Source of the DNA: an uncultured Lachnospiraceae bacterium
GTDB lineage: Bacteria; Bacillota; Clostridia; Lachnospirales; Lachnospiraceae
DNA length: 9,958 bases
NCBI GenBank assembly: GCA_945787485.1
Contig: CALZHV010000070.1
Coordinates: 1 to 9,958, forward strand
Direction of reading: 5' to 3'
The notes beneath the pieces are model-generated. The model searched no databases and was not told where the DNA came from. It saw only the letters and a program-made list of their open reading frames with translations. Every line of letters starts with the position of its first letter. Position 1 is the stretch's first letter. Below are positions 1 through 7,481 of the stretch, piece after piece. The translations under genes were made by a program, and so were the position numbers.

Positions 1-8
1 TTAATGTT

Positions 9-1307
9 TTATTCATTGCTGTTTTCTTTTTTTTCGTTTTCTTTTTCAAGATTTTCTCTGGCAACAGCAAGCATAAGCTTTATACGGTTTTCCTGGTTAA
101 CCTTTGTCGCACCCGGATCGTATTCAATATCCACAACATTTACTCTTGGATCAACTCTTCTTACCTCATTAAGCATACCCTTTGCAGCAACATGGCACGG
201 AAGGCAACCAAAAGGCTGTGCAACAACAATATTTTCATATCCTTTCTCAGCAAATTCCAAAATCTCTGCCGCCAGATACCAGCCCTCACCCATGCTGTTT
301 GCTTTGTCAATTATTCCCTCAGAACGTTTCATCAAATCACGCACTCTCTCAGGAGATGTAAATTGAGGAAATGCTTCAATATTTCTGATAAGCATATCTT
401 CAACCTTGAAATAAACCGCCATTACAATTTCCATTATTAGTCTTTTTAGAGGTTTACCTCCATAAGCTCTAAGGTCTTCTAACGCACCGTTTGTTTTATA
501 AACACCAAAGCTTAACATACTCGGCATATAGAATTCGCAATCCTGTTCAACAAGGAATTCTTCAAGATGATTGTTGCCCGGCACAGAATATTTGAGGAAT
601 AATTCTCCGACAATGGCAACCTTTACCTTTGGTGTTTTCTTAATAGGTATCGCAGCAAAATCCGCTCCTATTAATTTCATTGTTTTATCAATGTTACCGG
701 GCATAAAGCCTTTGCCTTTTTTGAATTTTTCAGAAATTATTTCAATCCATTTATCAACAGTTTTATCTGTCTCTCCCTTGTTGACCTCGTACGGTCTTAC
801 CTGGTTGGCAAGAATCATTATATAATCACCATACATAAGACCTGCAAGTGCAAGAAGCAGCGTTCTTATCGAAAGATTAATTCCCGGATTAAATTCAAGA
901 TTCCACGTATTCGCAGATACAAACGGAACATACGAATATCCGGCTTTATCAAATGCTTTTCGCATGATGTTTATATAATTTGAATCTCTGCAGCCGCCTC
1001 CCGACTGAGTTATAACCATTGCAACCTTATGAGGATCATATTTCCCGCTTTCCATTGCGGTTAACATCTGACCTGTGATAAGCATTGCCGGATAACATGT
1101 ATCATTATGAACCGTCTGAAGACCTTTTTGCAACACCTCAGGTCCTTCCGCATTCATCAAGTCAATATGAAATCCCTGTCTGCTAAGTATCGGCTCTATA
1201 AGTCTGAAATGAAGAGGTGCCATCTCAGGAATAAGAAGTGTATAATCCTTCTTCATTTTCTTTGTGAATTTTATTTTTTTAACATAATGACCGTTGTTAC
1301 TACTCAT
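9..1307 (-). CDS. HgdB/BcrC-like 2-hydroxyacyl-CoA dehydratase-type protein (candidate PlsR-like reductase component)
   Basis: A 432-residue protein matching the C-terminal third of the ~1400-residue 'acyl-CoA dehydratase activase' proteins of anaerobic Firmicutes. Cysteines sit in family-like contexts: NDTCYP (C71), GGGCR (C106) and GCLPC (C368, C371), candidate Fe-S ligands. There is no signal peptide or clear membrane segment, and the C-terminus is a low-complexity K/E/N tail. By family knowledge such proteins take low-potential electrons from an ATP-driven activase and reduce a thioester or ester substrate. The two-gene layout recalls the C. perfringens plasmalogen operon plsA-plsR, so a role in turning sn-1 ester lipids into vinyl ethers is inferred. 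I chose ATG 1307 because AGGAAGG lies 11 nt upstream; the longer frame would need TTG at 1331 inside that ribosome site. It overlaps the upstream gene by 8 bases, implying translational coupling. A 2-hydroxyacyl-CoA dehydratase of unknown substrate remains possible. Confidence 0.85.
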   Translation of the reverse strand: MSSNNGHYVKKIKFTKKMKKDYTLLIPEMAPLHFRLIEPILSRQGFHIDLMNAEGPEVLQKGLQTVHNDTCYPAMLITGQMLTAMESGKYDPHKVAMVITQSGGGCRDSNYINIMRKAFDKAGYSYVPFVSANTWNLEFNPGINLSIRTLLLALAGLMYGDYIMILANQVRPYEVNKGETDKTVDKWIEIISEKFKKGKGFMPGNIDKTMKLIGADFAAIPIKKTPKVKVAIVGELFLKYSVPGNNHLEEFLVEQDCEFYMPSMLSFGVYKTNGALEDLRAYGGKPLKRLIMEIVMAVYFKVEDMLIRNIEAFPQFTSPERVRDLMKRSEGIIDKANSMGEGWYLAAEILEFAEKGYENIVVAQPFGCLPCHVAAKGMLNEVRRVDPRVNVVDIEYDPGATKVNQENRIKLMLAVARENLEKENEKKENSNE

Positions 1308-4218
1308 TACTTTCTGTTCCTTCCTGTTCAATAGCAGCCATAAGGCTTCTAAGTCTTATCTTAACTGCACCGAGGTTTGTAACCTCATCTATTTTAAGCT
1401 GTGTATAGAGCTTACCCTTTTCCTCAAGTATTTCTCTTGCTTCATCACTTGTAAGTGCATCAAGTCCGCATCCAAACGATACAAGATGAACGAGATACAT
1501 GTCATTTTGTTCCGACACATATTTTGCAGCTGAAAAAAGTCTCGCATGATATGTCCATTGATTCAAAAGATTTACCTTAAACCTCGGCACTAATGATGCC
1601 ACTGCATCCTCAGATATAACAGCAAATCCAAGTCCTGCAATAAGCTTGTGAATACCATGATTTATCTCAGGGTCTGCATGATATGGTCTGCCGGCAAGAA
1701 CAATTATTTTTTTATTTTCCTGTCTAGCCTGTTCGACAATTTCAGCACCCTTTGCTATAACGGCTTCCCTGTATTTATCGTAAGCATGATATGCAGCGTC
1801 ACTTGCCTTCTTTATTTCCGATTTGCTGAATGTACCTAATTTCTCATTTAATATTTCGTACATTTTCTTTGGAAATTTGCTTCTAACATGTGGTCCTACA
1901 TACGCATTAATAAATTTGATATCTCCAAAGTTTAGAACATTAGCTTTTATTACTTCAGGATAACCTGCTATTACTGCACAATTATAGTTATTTTTTCCTT
2001 TTTTCTCATCGAAATTATAGGTCATGCAAGGATAGAAAATCGCATCTACCTTTTTCTCTATAAGCTCAACAATATGTCCATGCATAAGCTTAGCAGGGAA
2101 ACATACCGTATCCGAAGGTATCGTGCTTTGACCCTTCAGATATAATTTGCGATTTGAAAATCCTGACATCATAACCTTATATCCAAGCGTTGTGAAAAAT
2201 GCTGCCCAGAACGGATACATTTCATACATATTAAGTCCAAGCGGAAGACCGATTGTGCCCTTGTCTCCATCACCTGTAGGTACTTCTCTAAGCAAATTAA
2301 GCTTATATTCATAAAGATTTAACGAATCATCCTGTGCCTTGTTAGTTACCGGTTTTTCACAGCGGTTTCCTCCGATAAATCTTCTTCCGTTTCCAAAATC
2401 ATTTATTGTAAGCTGACAATTATTGTTACAGCCCTTGCATGTAACACTCTTAATAGAGTATGTAAACTTCTTTAATTCATCATAGCTTATTACGCCCGAT
2501 TTCTTAGTTTTTTTATTCTGCTTTGCATATAATGCTGCGCCATATGCACCCATCATACCTGCAATATCAGGACGTACTACATCAACCTTCATTTCCTGCT
2601 CAAATGCTCTAAGAACTGCGTCATTTAAGAAAGTTCCTCCTTGAACAACAATTCTTTTTCCGAGTTCATCTGCCGAATTGGCTCTTATTACTTTATATAT
2701 AGCATTTTTTATAACTGAAATGGAAAGACCGGCACTAATATTTTCTACCGTAATACCTTCCTTTTGAGCCTGTTTAACGGATGAATTCATGAATACGGTA
2801 CATCTTGAGCCGAGGTCTACCGGACTGTCTCCGTAAATACCAAGCTTTGCAAATTCATCTATAGGATATCCCAATGAGCTTGCAAATGTCTGTAAAAACG
2901 AACCGCAGCCTGATGAACATGCTTCATTTAAGAATATATTATCAATTGCTCCGTTTCTAATCTTGAAGCATTTCATATCCTGTCCGCCGATATCAATTAT
3001 AAATTCAACATCAGGCATAAAATATTTAGCAGCCGTAAAATGTGCTACTGTTTCAACTATCCCTATATCTACTCCAAGTGCACTCTTTATCATATCCTCG
3101 CCATATCCGGTAACAGCACTTGCAATTATGTTAATGTTCGGATATTTCTCGTACATCTCGATAAGCGTGTCTTTTACAACATCAATCGGTTTTCCCTGAT
3201 TGGATTGATATTTTGAGAAAATAATCGTACCTTCTGCATCTGTAAGCACGACTTTAAGTGTAGTTGAACCGGAATCTATACCGAGATAAGCATCACCGCT
3301 ATAATCTTCATCTTCTCTTCTTGGTACAGTATGTTGATTGTGTCTTTCGACAAATTCCTTGTATTCTTCCTCGTTATTAAACAGGGGATTTAATGCTGTA
3401 CTTGCAGAAAACTCACTCTTTTGTCCTATTATTTCAAGAGCACGCTTTAAGTCTACTTTTTCTTCTCCGTAATATGCTGCACCAAGCGCAACAAATAATA
3501 GTGAATCCTCAGGACAAATACCTTCGCATTTTAATGTTTTATCAAAGCTTCTTCTAAGCTCGGACATAAATGGAAGAGGACCACCCAGATATATTATCTT
3601 TCCTTCTATCGGATGCCCCTGTGCAAGACCGGTTACAGTCTGATTTACAATTGCATAAAAAATACTTGCAGAAATATCTTCTTTTTTTGCTCCCTGGTTA
3701 AGAAGTGGCTGGATATCTGTTTTAGCAAATACACCACATCTTGAAGCAATAGAATAGATTTTTTCATGTTTCTTGGCAAGCTCATTCATTTCATCTGCAG
3801 AAATCTGCATAAGACTTGCCATCTGATCTGCAAATGCTCCGGTACCTCCTGCACATGTACCATTCATTCGTACTTCGAGATTGCCCTTTAAGAAAAGAAT
3901 CTTTGCATCCTCTCCACCAAGCTCTATAACAACATCTCCATCGGGAATTCTATGATTCATTGCAACCTTTGTTGCATAAACCTCCTGAACAAACGGTATG
4001 CCGGCACGTTCAGCAAGTCCCATACCTGCTGAACCTGAAATAGCGCACACAACCGGCTCATTAATATTATATTTGTCTATCAGGCCCTGAACTACTTCCT
4101 TTGTTTTTTCAGTAATCATTGCCATATGTCTTTCATAGCTTTTATGTATTATATTATCATTTTCATCAAGAACAACACATTTGATTGTAGTTGAACCTAC
4201 GTCTATTCCTATCTTCAT
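1300..4218 (-). CDS. Tandem BcrAD/BadF-type activase with DUF2229-like region (candidate PlsA-like ATP-driven electron activase)
   Basis: A 972-residue cytoplasmic protein with two ASKHA ATPase modules. The first begins at residue 1 (GIDVGSTTIK) and has NGTCAGGTG (C122) and SRCGVF (C161). The second begins near 311 (GIDSGSTTLK) and has NEACSSGCG (C434, C438) and SRCTVF (C473). In HgdC/BcrAD activases the two matching cysteines per subunit bind a [4Fe-4S] cluster at the dimer interface; two modules in one chain could build that pocket internally (inference). Next come a cysteine cluster C594-x2-C597-x3-C601 with C620, and a DUF2229-like region from about 655 (C706 in DTVCFP, C731 in YPCMTY, C917). 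Family role: ATP hydrolysis drives one electron to a dehydratase or reductase partner, here probably the overlapping downstream protein. The start is secure: GGAAGGA lies 7 nt before ATG 4218. The upstream A-T-R gene ends 35 nt away with no terminator between. The substrate cannot be read from sequence; plasmalogen or ether-lipid formation is the favoured inference. Confidence 0.88.
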   Translation of the reverse strand: MKIGIDVGSTTIKCVVLDENDNIIHKSYERHMAMITEKTKEVVQGLIDKYNINEPVVCAISGSAGMGLAERAGIPFVQEVYATKVAMNHRIPDGDVVIELGGEDAKILFLKGNLEVRMNGTCAGGTGAFADQMASLMQISADEMNELAKKHEKIYSIASRCGVFAKTDIQPLLNQGAKKEDISASIFYAIVNQTVTGLAQGHPIEGKIIYLGGPLPFMSELRRSFDKTLKCEGICPEDSLLFVALGAAYYGEEKVDLKRALEIIGQKSEFSASTALNPLFNNEEEYKEFVERHNQHTVPRREDEDYSGDAYLGIDSGSTTLKVVLTDAEGTIIFSKYQSNQGKPIDVVKDTLIEMYEKYPNINIIASAVTGYGEDMIKSALGVDIGIVETVAHFTAAKYFMPDVEFIIDIGGQDMKCFKIRNGAIDNIFLNEACSSGCGSFLQTFASSLGYPIDEFAKLGIYGDSPVDLGSRCTVFMNSSVKQAQKEGITVENISAGLSISVIKNAIYKVIRANSADELGKRIVVQGGTFLNDAVLRAFEQEMKVDVVRPDIAGMMGAYGAALYAKQNKKTKKSGVISYDELKKFTYSIKSVTCKGCNNNCQLTINDFGNGRRFIGGNRCEKPVTNKAQDDSLNLYEYKLNLLREVPTGDGDKGTIGLPLGLNMYEMYPFWAAFFTTLGYKVMMSGFSNRKLYLKGQSTIPSDTVCFPAKLMHGHIVELIEKKVDAIFYPCMTYNFDEKKGKNNYNCAVIAGYPEVIKANVLNFGDIKFINAYVGPHVRSKFPKKMYEILNEKLGTFSKSEIKKASDAAYHAYDKYREAVIAKGAEIVEQARQENKKIIVLAGRPYHADPEINHGIHKLIAGLGFAVISEDAVASLVPRFKVNLLNQWTYHARLFSAAKYVSEQNDMYLVHLVSFGCGLDALTSDEAREILEEKGKLYTQLKIDEVTNLGAVKIRLRSLMAAIEQEGTESNE
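1319..1325 (-). promoter_or_regulatory. Ribosome binding site that fixes the start of the HgdB/BcrC-like gene
   Basis: AGGAAGG lies inside the last codons of the activase gene, 11 nt before ATG 1307. It supports translation of the downstream protein as a separate chain and argues against the TTG at 1331. Confidence 0.7.
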
Positions 4219-4253
4219 GTAATAGTCCTTCCGTAAAGTAAACCTTTATATTT

Positions 4254-7196
4254 TTATAAGGCTTTCATATATTTGAGATATTTAAGGCTGATTTTGGACC
4301 ACTTAAATCCAAGCTTCTTCAACTCATTTACAGTAAATTCATTGCTGATTTGAATGTTAGATGATGAAGTTGCACTAATGTTATAGAAAGACAATACTGC
4401 AATTTCCTTATCATCTATATTCTCACGAAGCTTTCTTTCAAATACTTCCTTTGGAACTCTCTTCGCTTTTAATACCATCTTTTTACAAAGATTGTCTAAG
4501 TAAAATACATTTGGATTATAAAGGTTATAAATATTATTTACTCTGTTATGTAATGCAAGTCTTACATATGCATCTGCACATTCATCAACAGCAGTGAAAT
4601 CAATTGGGTATTCAGCAATTTCCTTACTGTATAAACCAATTTTCAATAAGCCTCTGCATCTTCCAAGGAATCCGTTATCCTGTGAATTCTTCTGGAATTT
4701 ACCATCTGACATACGCCATGTAAGATTACCAATTCTGAAAATGTTAGCCTTAAGACCTTTTTCTCTTGCAATCAGAACTCTCTCTTCCGCTTTATACTTT
4801 GAGTGAATGTAAACATTCTGAGTATAATTTTGTCCGATATCAAGCTTAAATTCATCAAATACAGCATCTGTATCTGTCTGATTTACAGTACCACCACCAT
4901 TTACACTTGCAGTAGATGTGTATTGGAGAACAGCTTTTGCATCCATACAGAAATCGATAACGTTCTGTGTTCCAATTACATTTGTCTTTTCAAATTCAGC
5001 ATAATATCCTGCATGATGGACATTGGCAGCAGTATGAATTACCATATCTACTTTATCACATAAAATCTTATATTCTGCATCATCAAGACCAAAATGTTCT
5101 TTCTCTATATCGCCCTTTATTACCTTGTGAGTGAAAAACTCATACTCTTTAGGGAAATAATATCTAAGAATAGGTTTTAATCTTTCTTCGTTTCTGGCAA
5201 GGCATACAACATTGATTTTACGTTTTTGAAGCTCTCTTAATATATGTGCTCCAAGGAAGCCCGTGGCACCTGTAAGAAGTACAAATTTCGGAGAAACATC
5301 ATATACTCTGTTACTGTTTAATTTTATTAAAGCGTTTACGTCAACCGACATTTCTTCTGTTGCGGCAGACTCTGATAAAAGCATAGCCTGCTCAAGCTTC
5401 TCCACTGTCGGGTTCTCGTAAATTGCCTGTGCCTGAATACCTATTATGCCGGATAATTCAAGAGCCTTTAAGCTGTCGCCGCCCATCTCAAAGAAATCGT
5501 CTGTGATTCCGATATCACGTCTGCCAAGCGCCTGTTCAAAGGCCATTACAAGTCTCTTTTGTTCAGCAGTCTTAGCCGGGACAAATTCTTTCGCATTGCG
5601 GATACGTCTTGTATTAAGCCATTCCATAACCTCATGACGCTTTACCTTCATTGTTGTAGTAAGAGGAAAATCATTCATTTTAAAGTCAATTCCTGTTACT
5701 CTCTTGTAAGCAGGGAGCTTTTCATTTATCTTCTGTACTCCTCGCTTAATTTCTTTCAAAATAGCATTATCGTTTGCAATAGTCGGCTGAATTACGGCAC
5801 TTATTCTTCCACCGTCATCATAAACCATTGCTTCTTTAACATGTTCGATTTTCTTTATGTATTCTTCAATTTCTTCAGGATAAATATTTTTACCATTCTC
5901 AAGAATAATTAGATTTTTACTTCTGCCTGTTATGAAAAGATATCCGTCTCCATCCTGGTATCCAAGATCTCCGGTCTTTAACCAGCCATCTGAAAATACT
6001 TCTTTAGTTGCTTCTTCATTTTTATAGTATCCGAGCATAACGCCGGGACCTTTAACCATAATTTCCTGATTTTCAATTCTAAGCTGTATATTAGATATAG
6101 GCTTTCCGACTGAACCTGCTTTGTTATTACCCGGGTTGTTGGCTGCAACAAGAGGTGCACATTCCGTAAGTCCATATCCCTGATATATATTCACACCAAA
6201 TTCGTCAAATGTCTCAACAATTTCAGGTTTTAACGCCGCGCCTCCGACTACTATATTAGTCAGATTGCCGCCAAATCTTTCAAGAATTGATTTGTAAAGA
6301 TTTCTTCTTGCATCTATATTTACTGTTGAAAGAGCTTTATTACATTTCTTTGCAATAGCTATTTTTCTTTTGTTTACTCCTGTCTCTGTTGCTTCTTTAA
6401 CCTTCTTATAAAATACCTCTGCAATAGCAGGAACTATAAGAATAACCGCAGGTTTAAACAGCTTAATGTTATCAACAATATTTTCTAATTTATCATTTAT
6501 GCAAATAGTTGCACCACAATACAAAACACCAAGATTGTCGATTGTAAGCTCAAACGTATGATGTATAGGTAACACAGATAAAACTATAGGCTCACATTTA
6601 AGATTCTGAGTGTAATCAAGCTCTGCAACTGCATTGATATTAGTAACAATATTCTTTTGTGAAATCATTACACCTTTACTTGTACCTGTTGTACCTGATG
6701 TAAAGAGAATCTCTGCAACCGCATCAACGTCAGGTTCCGGAAATGCCACAGGCTTTTCGCGAAGCATCTCTCTGAATCTTGTTCCCTTAAAGCTGATTAT
6801 CTCCTGTATTTTGTTATCAGAATTTTCCACATCCCGCATAATTGACTCAAATTCTTCAGCCAATAATAATGTTTCAACGTCTCCCATAACAAGAAGATTT
6901 AATATTTCTTCTTCCGGAAGCATTTTATCAATAGGAATTGCAATATTATTACTGCATACTATTGCAAGAAAGCTTATTACCCATGAATAACTTGTACCGC
7001 CGAGAATAGCTATATGCCTTTGGTTCCATCCTTTTTTTATAAACCATGAAGCAATAGCTGTGATATCTCTTTCCAATTCATAATATGTTTTGTTTTTTAC
7101 AATCCCATTTTCAAAAAATTTGTATGCATCTTTGTCCTGATACAATCTTGCGATTTCTTTTACATATTGCTGTAAATTTGTAACTGTGTTTTTCAT
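4254..7196 (-). CDS. Adenylation / carrier / thioester-reductase trifunctional protein (carboxylic acid reductase-like, A-T-R)
   Basis: A 980-residue protein with three domains. Residues ~1-535 are an acyl-CoA-synthetase-like adenylation domain: FTSGTTGTSKG (165-175), YGLTE (341-345), KTGDLGY (407-413), and TTTMKVKR holding the likely catalytic lysine K517. Residues ~540-605 are a carrier with GGDSL, S575 being the phosphopantetheine site. Residues ~636-980 are an NAD(P)H thioester reductase: TGATGFLG (642-649), YTSTAS (759-764), and Y796-x3-K800. This is the layout of carboxylic acid reductases: an acid is adenylated, loaded on the carrier, then released by reduction as an aldehyde (or alcohol). 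The A domain resembles long-chain acyl-CoA synthetases more than amino-acid NRPS domains, so a fatty acid substrate is inferred. There is no condensation domain. ATG 7196 is chosen because AAAGGG lies 7 nt upstream; an in-frame ATG at 7217 lacks a ribosome site. No phosphopantetheinyl transferase is in the window, so one must act in trans. It is first in the operon with the activase pair. Confidence 0.88.
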   Translation of the reverse strand: MKNTVTNLQQYVKEIARLYQDKDAYKFFENGIVKNKTYYELERDITAIASWFIKKGWNQRHIAILGGTSYSWVISFLAIVCSNNIAIPIDKMLPEEEILNLLVMGDVETLLLAEEFESIMRDVENSDNKIQEIISFKGTRFREMLREKPVAFPEPDVDAVAEILFTSGTTGTSKGVMISQKNIVTNINAVAELDYTQNLKCEPIVLSVLPIHHTFELTIDNLGVLYCGATICINDKLENIVDNIKLFKPAVILIVPAIAEVFYKKVKEATETGVNKRKIAIAKKCNKALSTVNIDARRNLYKSILERFGGNLTNIVVGGAALKPEIVETFDEFGVNIYQGYGLTECAPLVAANNPGNNKAGSVGKPISNIQLRIENQEIMVKGPGVMLGYYKNEEATKEVFSDGWLKTGDLGYQDGDGYLFITGRSKNLIILENGKNIYPEEIEEYIKKIEHVKEAMVYDDGGRISAVIQPTIANDNAILKEIKRGVQKINEKLPAYKRVTGIDFKMNDFPLTTTMKVKRHEVMEWLNTRRIRNAKEFVPAKTAEQKRLVMAFEQALGRRDIGITDDFFEMGGDSLKALELSGIIGIQAQAIYENPTVEKLEQAMLLSESAATEEMSVDVNALIKLNSNRVYDVSPKFVLLTGATGFLGAHILRELQKRKINVVCLARNEERLKPILRYYFPKEYEFFTHKVIKGDIEKEHFGLDDAEYKILCDKVDMVIHTAANVHHAGYYAEFEKTNVIGTQNVIDFCMDAKAVLQYTSTASVNGGGTVNQTDTDAVFDEFKLDIGQNYTQNVYIHSKYKAEERVLIAREKGLKANIFRIGNLTWRMSDGKFQKNSQDNGFLGRCRGLLKIGLYSKEIAEYPIDFTAVDECADAYVRLALHNRVNNIYNLYNPNVFYLDNLCKKMVLKAKRVPKEVFERKLRENIDDKEIAVLSFYNISATSSSNIQISNEFTVNELKKLGFKWSKISLKYLKYMKAL

Positions 7197-7203
7197 GCGT
7201 GCA

Positions 7204-7209
7204 CCCTTT
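7204..7209 (-). promoter_or_regulatory. Ribosome binding site that fixes the A-T-R start
   Basis: AAAGGG lies 7 nt before ATG 7196. The alternative ATG at 7217 would place this site inside the coding region and has only AT sequence before it. Confidence 0.7.
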
Positions 7210-7333
7210 ATCAACATTTTAGATTTTATAATTTATATATTTAACTTAATTACTTTTATGCATAAACATGGCAGGTTATTCGTTTATCTTTCCATGAGCC
7301 ACATAGACGCACTAATTCCATATTTACACATAT
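7210..7333 (-). other. Probable 5' leader of the A-T-R operon, with a GC-richer island
   Basis: The intergenic stretch 7197-7481 contains no credible gene. Within the inferred leader, 7262-7320 is clearly richer in G and C than the AT-only flanks. It can form a short CATGG/CCATG stem (7292-7296 with 7267-7271). I recognise no known riboswitch class, and the tiny internal frames lack ribosome binding sites. The extent rests on the inferred transcription start. Confidence 0.3.
7255..7266. promoter_or_regulatory. 12-bp perfect palindrome in the operon leader, possible operator
   Basis: TTTATGCATAAA is a perfect inverted repeat centred between 7260 and 7261, about 70 nt downstream of the inferred transcription start and 60 nt before the A-T-R start codon. 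A short symmetric site here could bind a dimeric repressor. It does not match the FapR or FabT operator patterns I know, and a 12-bp AT-rich palindrome could occur by chance. Confidence 0.25.
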
Positions 7334-7339
7334 ACAATA

Positions 7340-7348
7340 ATTATATCA
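7340..7348 (-). promoter_or_regulatory. Extended -10 promoter element for the A-T-R/activase operon
   Basis: On the minus strand this reads TGATATAAT, a perfect TATAAT with a TGn extension. The -35 region 17 nt upstream (TGGAAT) is weak, as is common with extended -10 promoters. Transcription would start near 7333, giving a leader of about 135 nt before ATG 7196. It lies between the eno terminator and the operon, where a promoter is expected. Confidence 0.55.
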
Positions 7349-7438
7349 GATACAATATAACAATTCCATAAGAAAAAATATATTATATTAAATAAATTTA
7401 CATATATTCTCTGTTTTTTTCCAAAAAATGCTAATTTT

Positions 7439-7469
7439 AAAAAAATGCACCGACATGGTGCATTTTTTT
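7439..7469 (-). terminator. Rho-independent terminator of eno
   Basis: A perfect 13-bp inverted repeat: 7439-7451 pairs with 7457-7469 around the 5-nt loop gacat. The core is TGCACC/GGTGCA, flanked by seven A on one side and seven T on the other. It starts 13 nt after the enolase stop when read on the minus strand, giving a hairpin followed by U-rich RNA. The A/T symmetry could also terminate plus-strand transcripts. Confidence 0.9.
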
Positions 7470-7481
7470 GATGAACCTAAT

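Noticed and set aside
4..366. Open frame of 120 codons on the plus strand
   Set aside because: It lies fully antisense to the HgdB/BcrC-like gene, is hydrophobic and Ser/Phe-rich as expected of an antisense frame, and resembles no known family.
4219..4253. Possible hairpin between the A-T-R gene and the activase gene (CCTTATA ... TATAAAGG)
   Set aside because: The stem is short, AT-rich and imperfect with no following T-run, and the activase ribosome site comes directly after; it is not a convincing terminator.
5559..5912. Open frame of 117 codons on the plus strand
   Set aside because: It is antisense to the adenylation/carrier domains of the A-T-R gene, and its Phe/Leu-rich composition is typical of a shadow frame.
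4254..7196. A-T-R protein as an NRPS aldehyde/pyrazinone synthetase or Lys2-type aminoadipate reductase
   Set aside because: There is no condensation domain, and the adenylation motifs resemble acyl-CoA synthetases more than amino-acid-activating domains; this was kept only as a remote alternative.
7267..7320. Tiny frames in the operon leader (for example MWLMER) as an attenuation leader peptide
   Set aside because: There is no ribosome site before them, no run of regulatory codons, and no terminator/antiterminator pair downstream.
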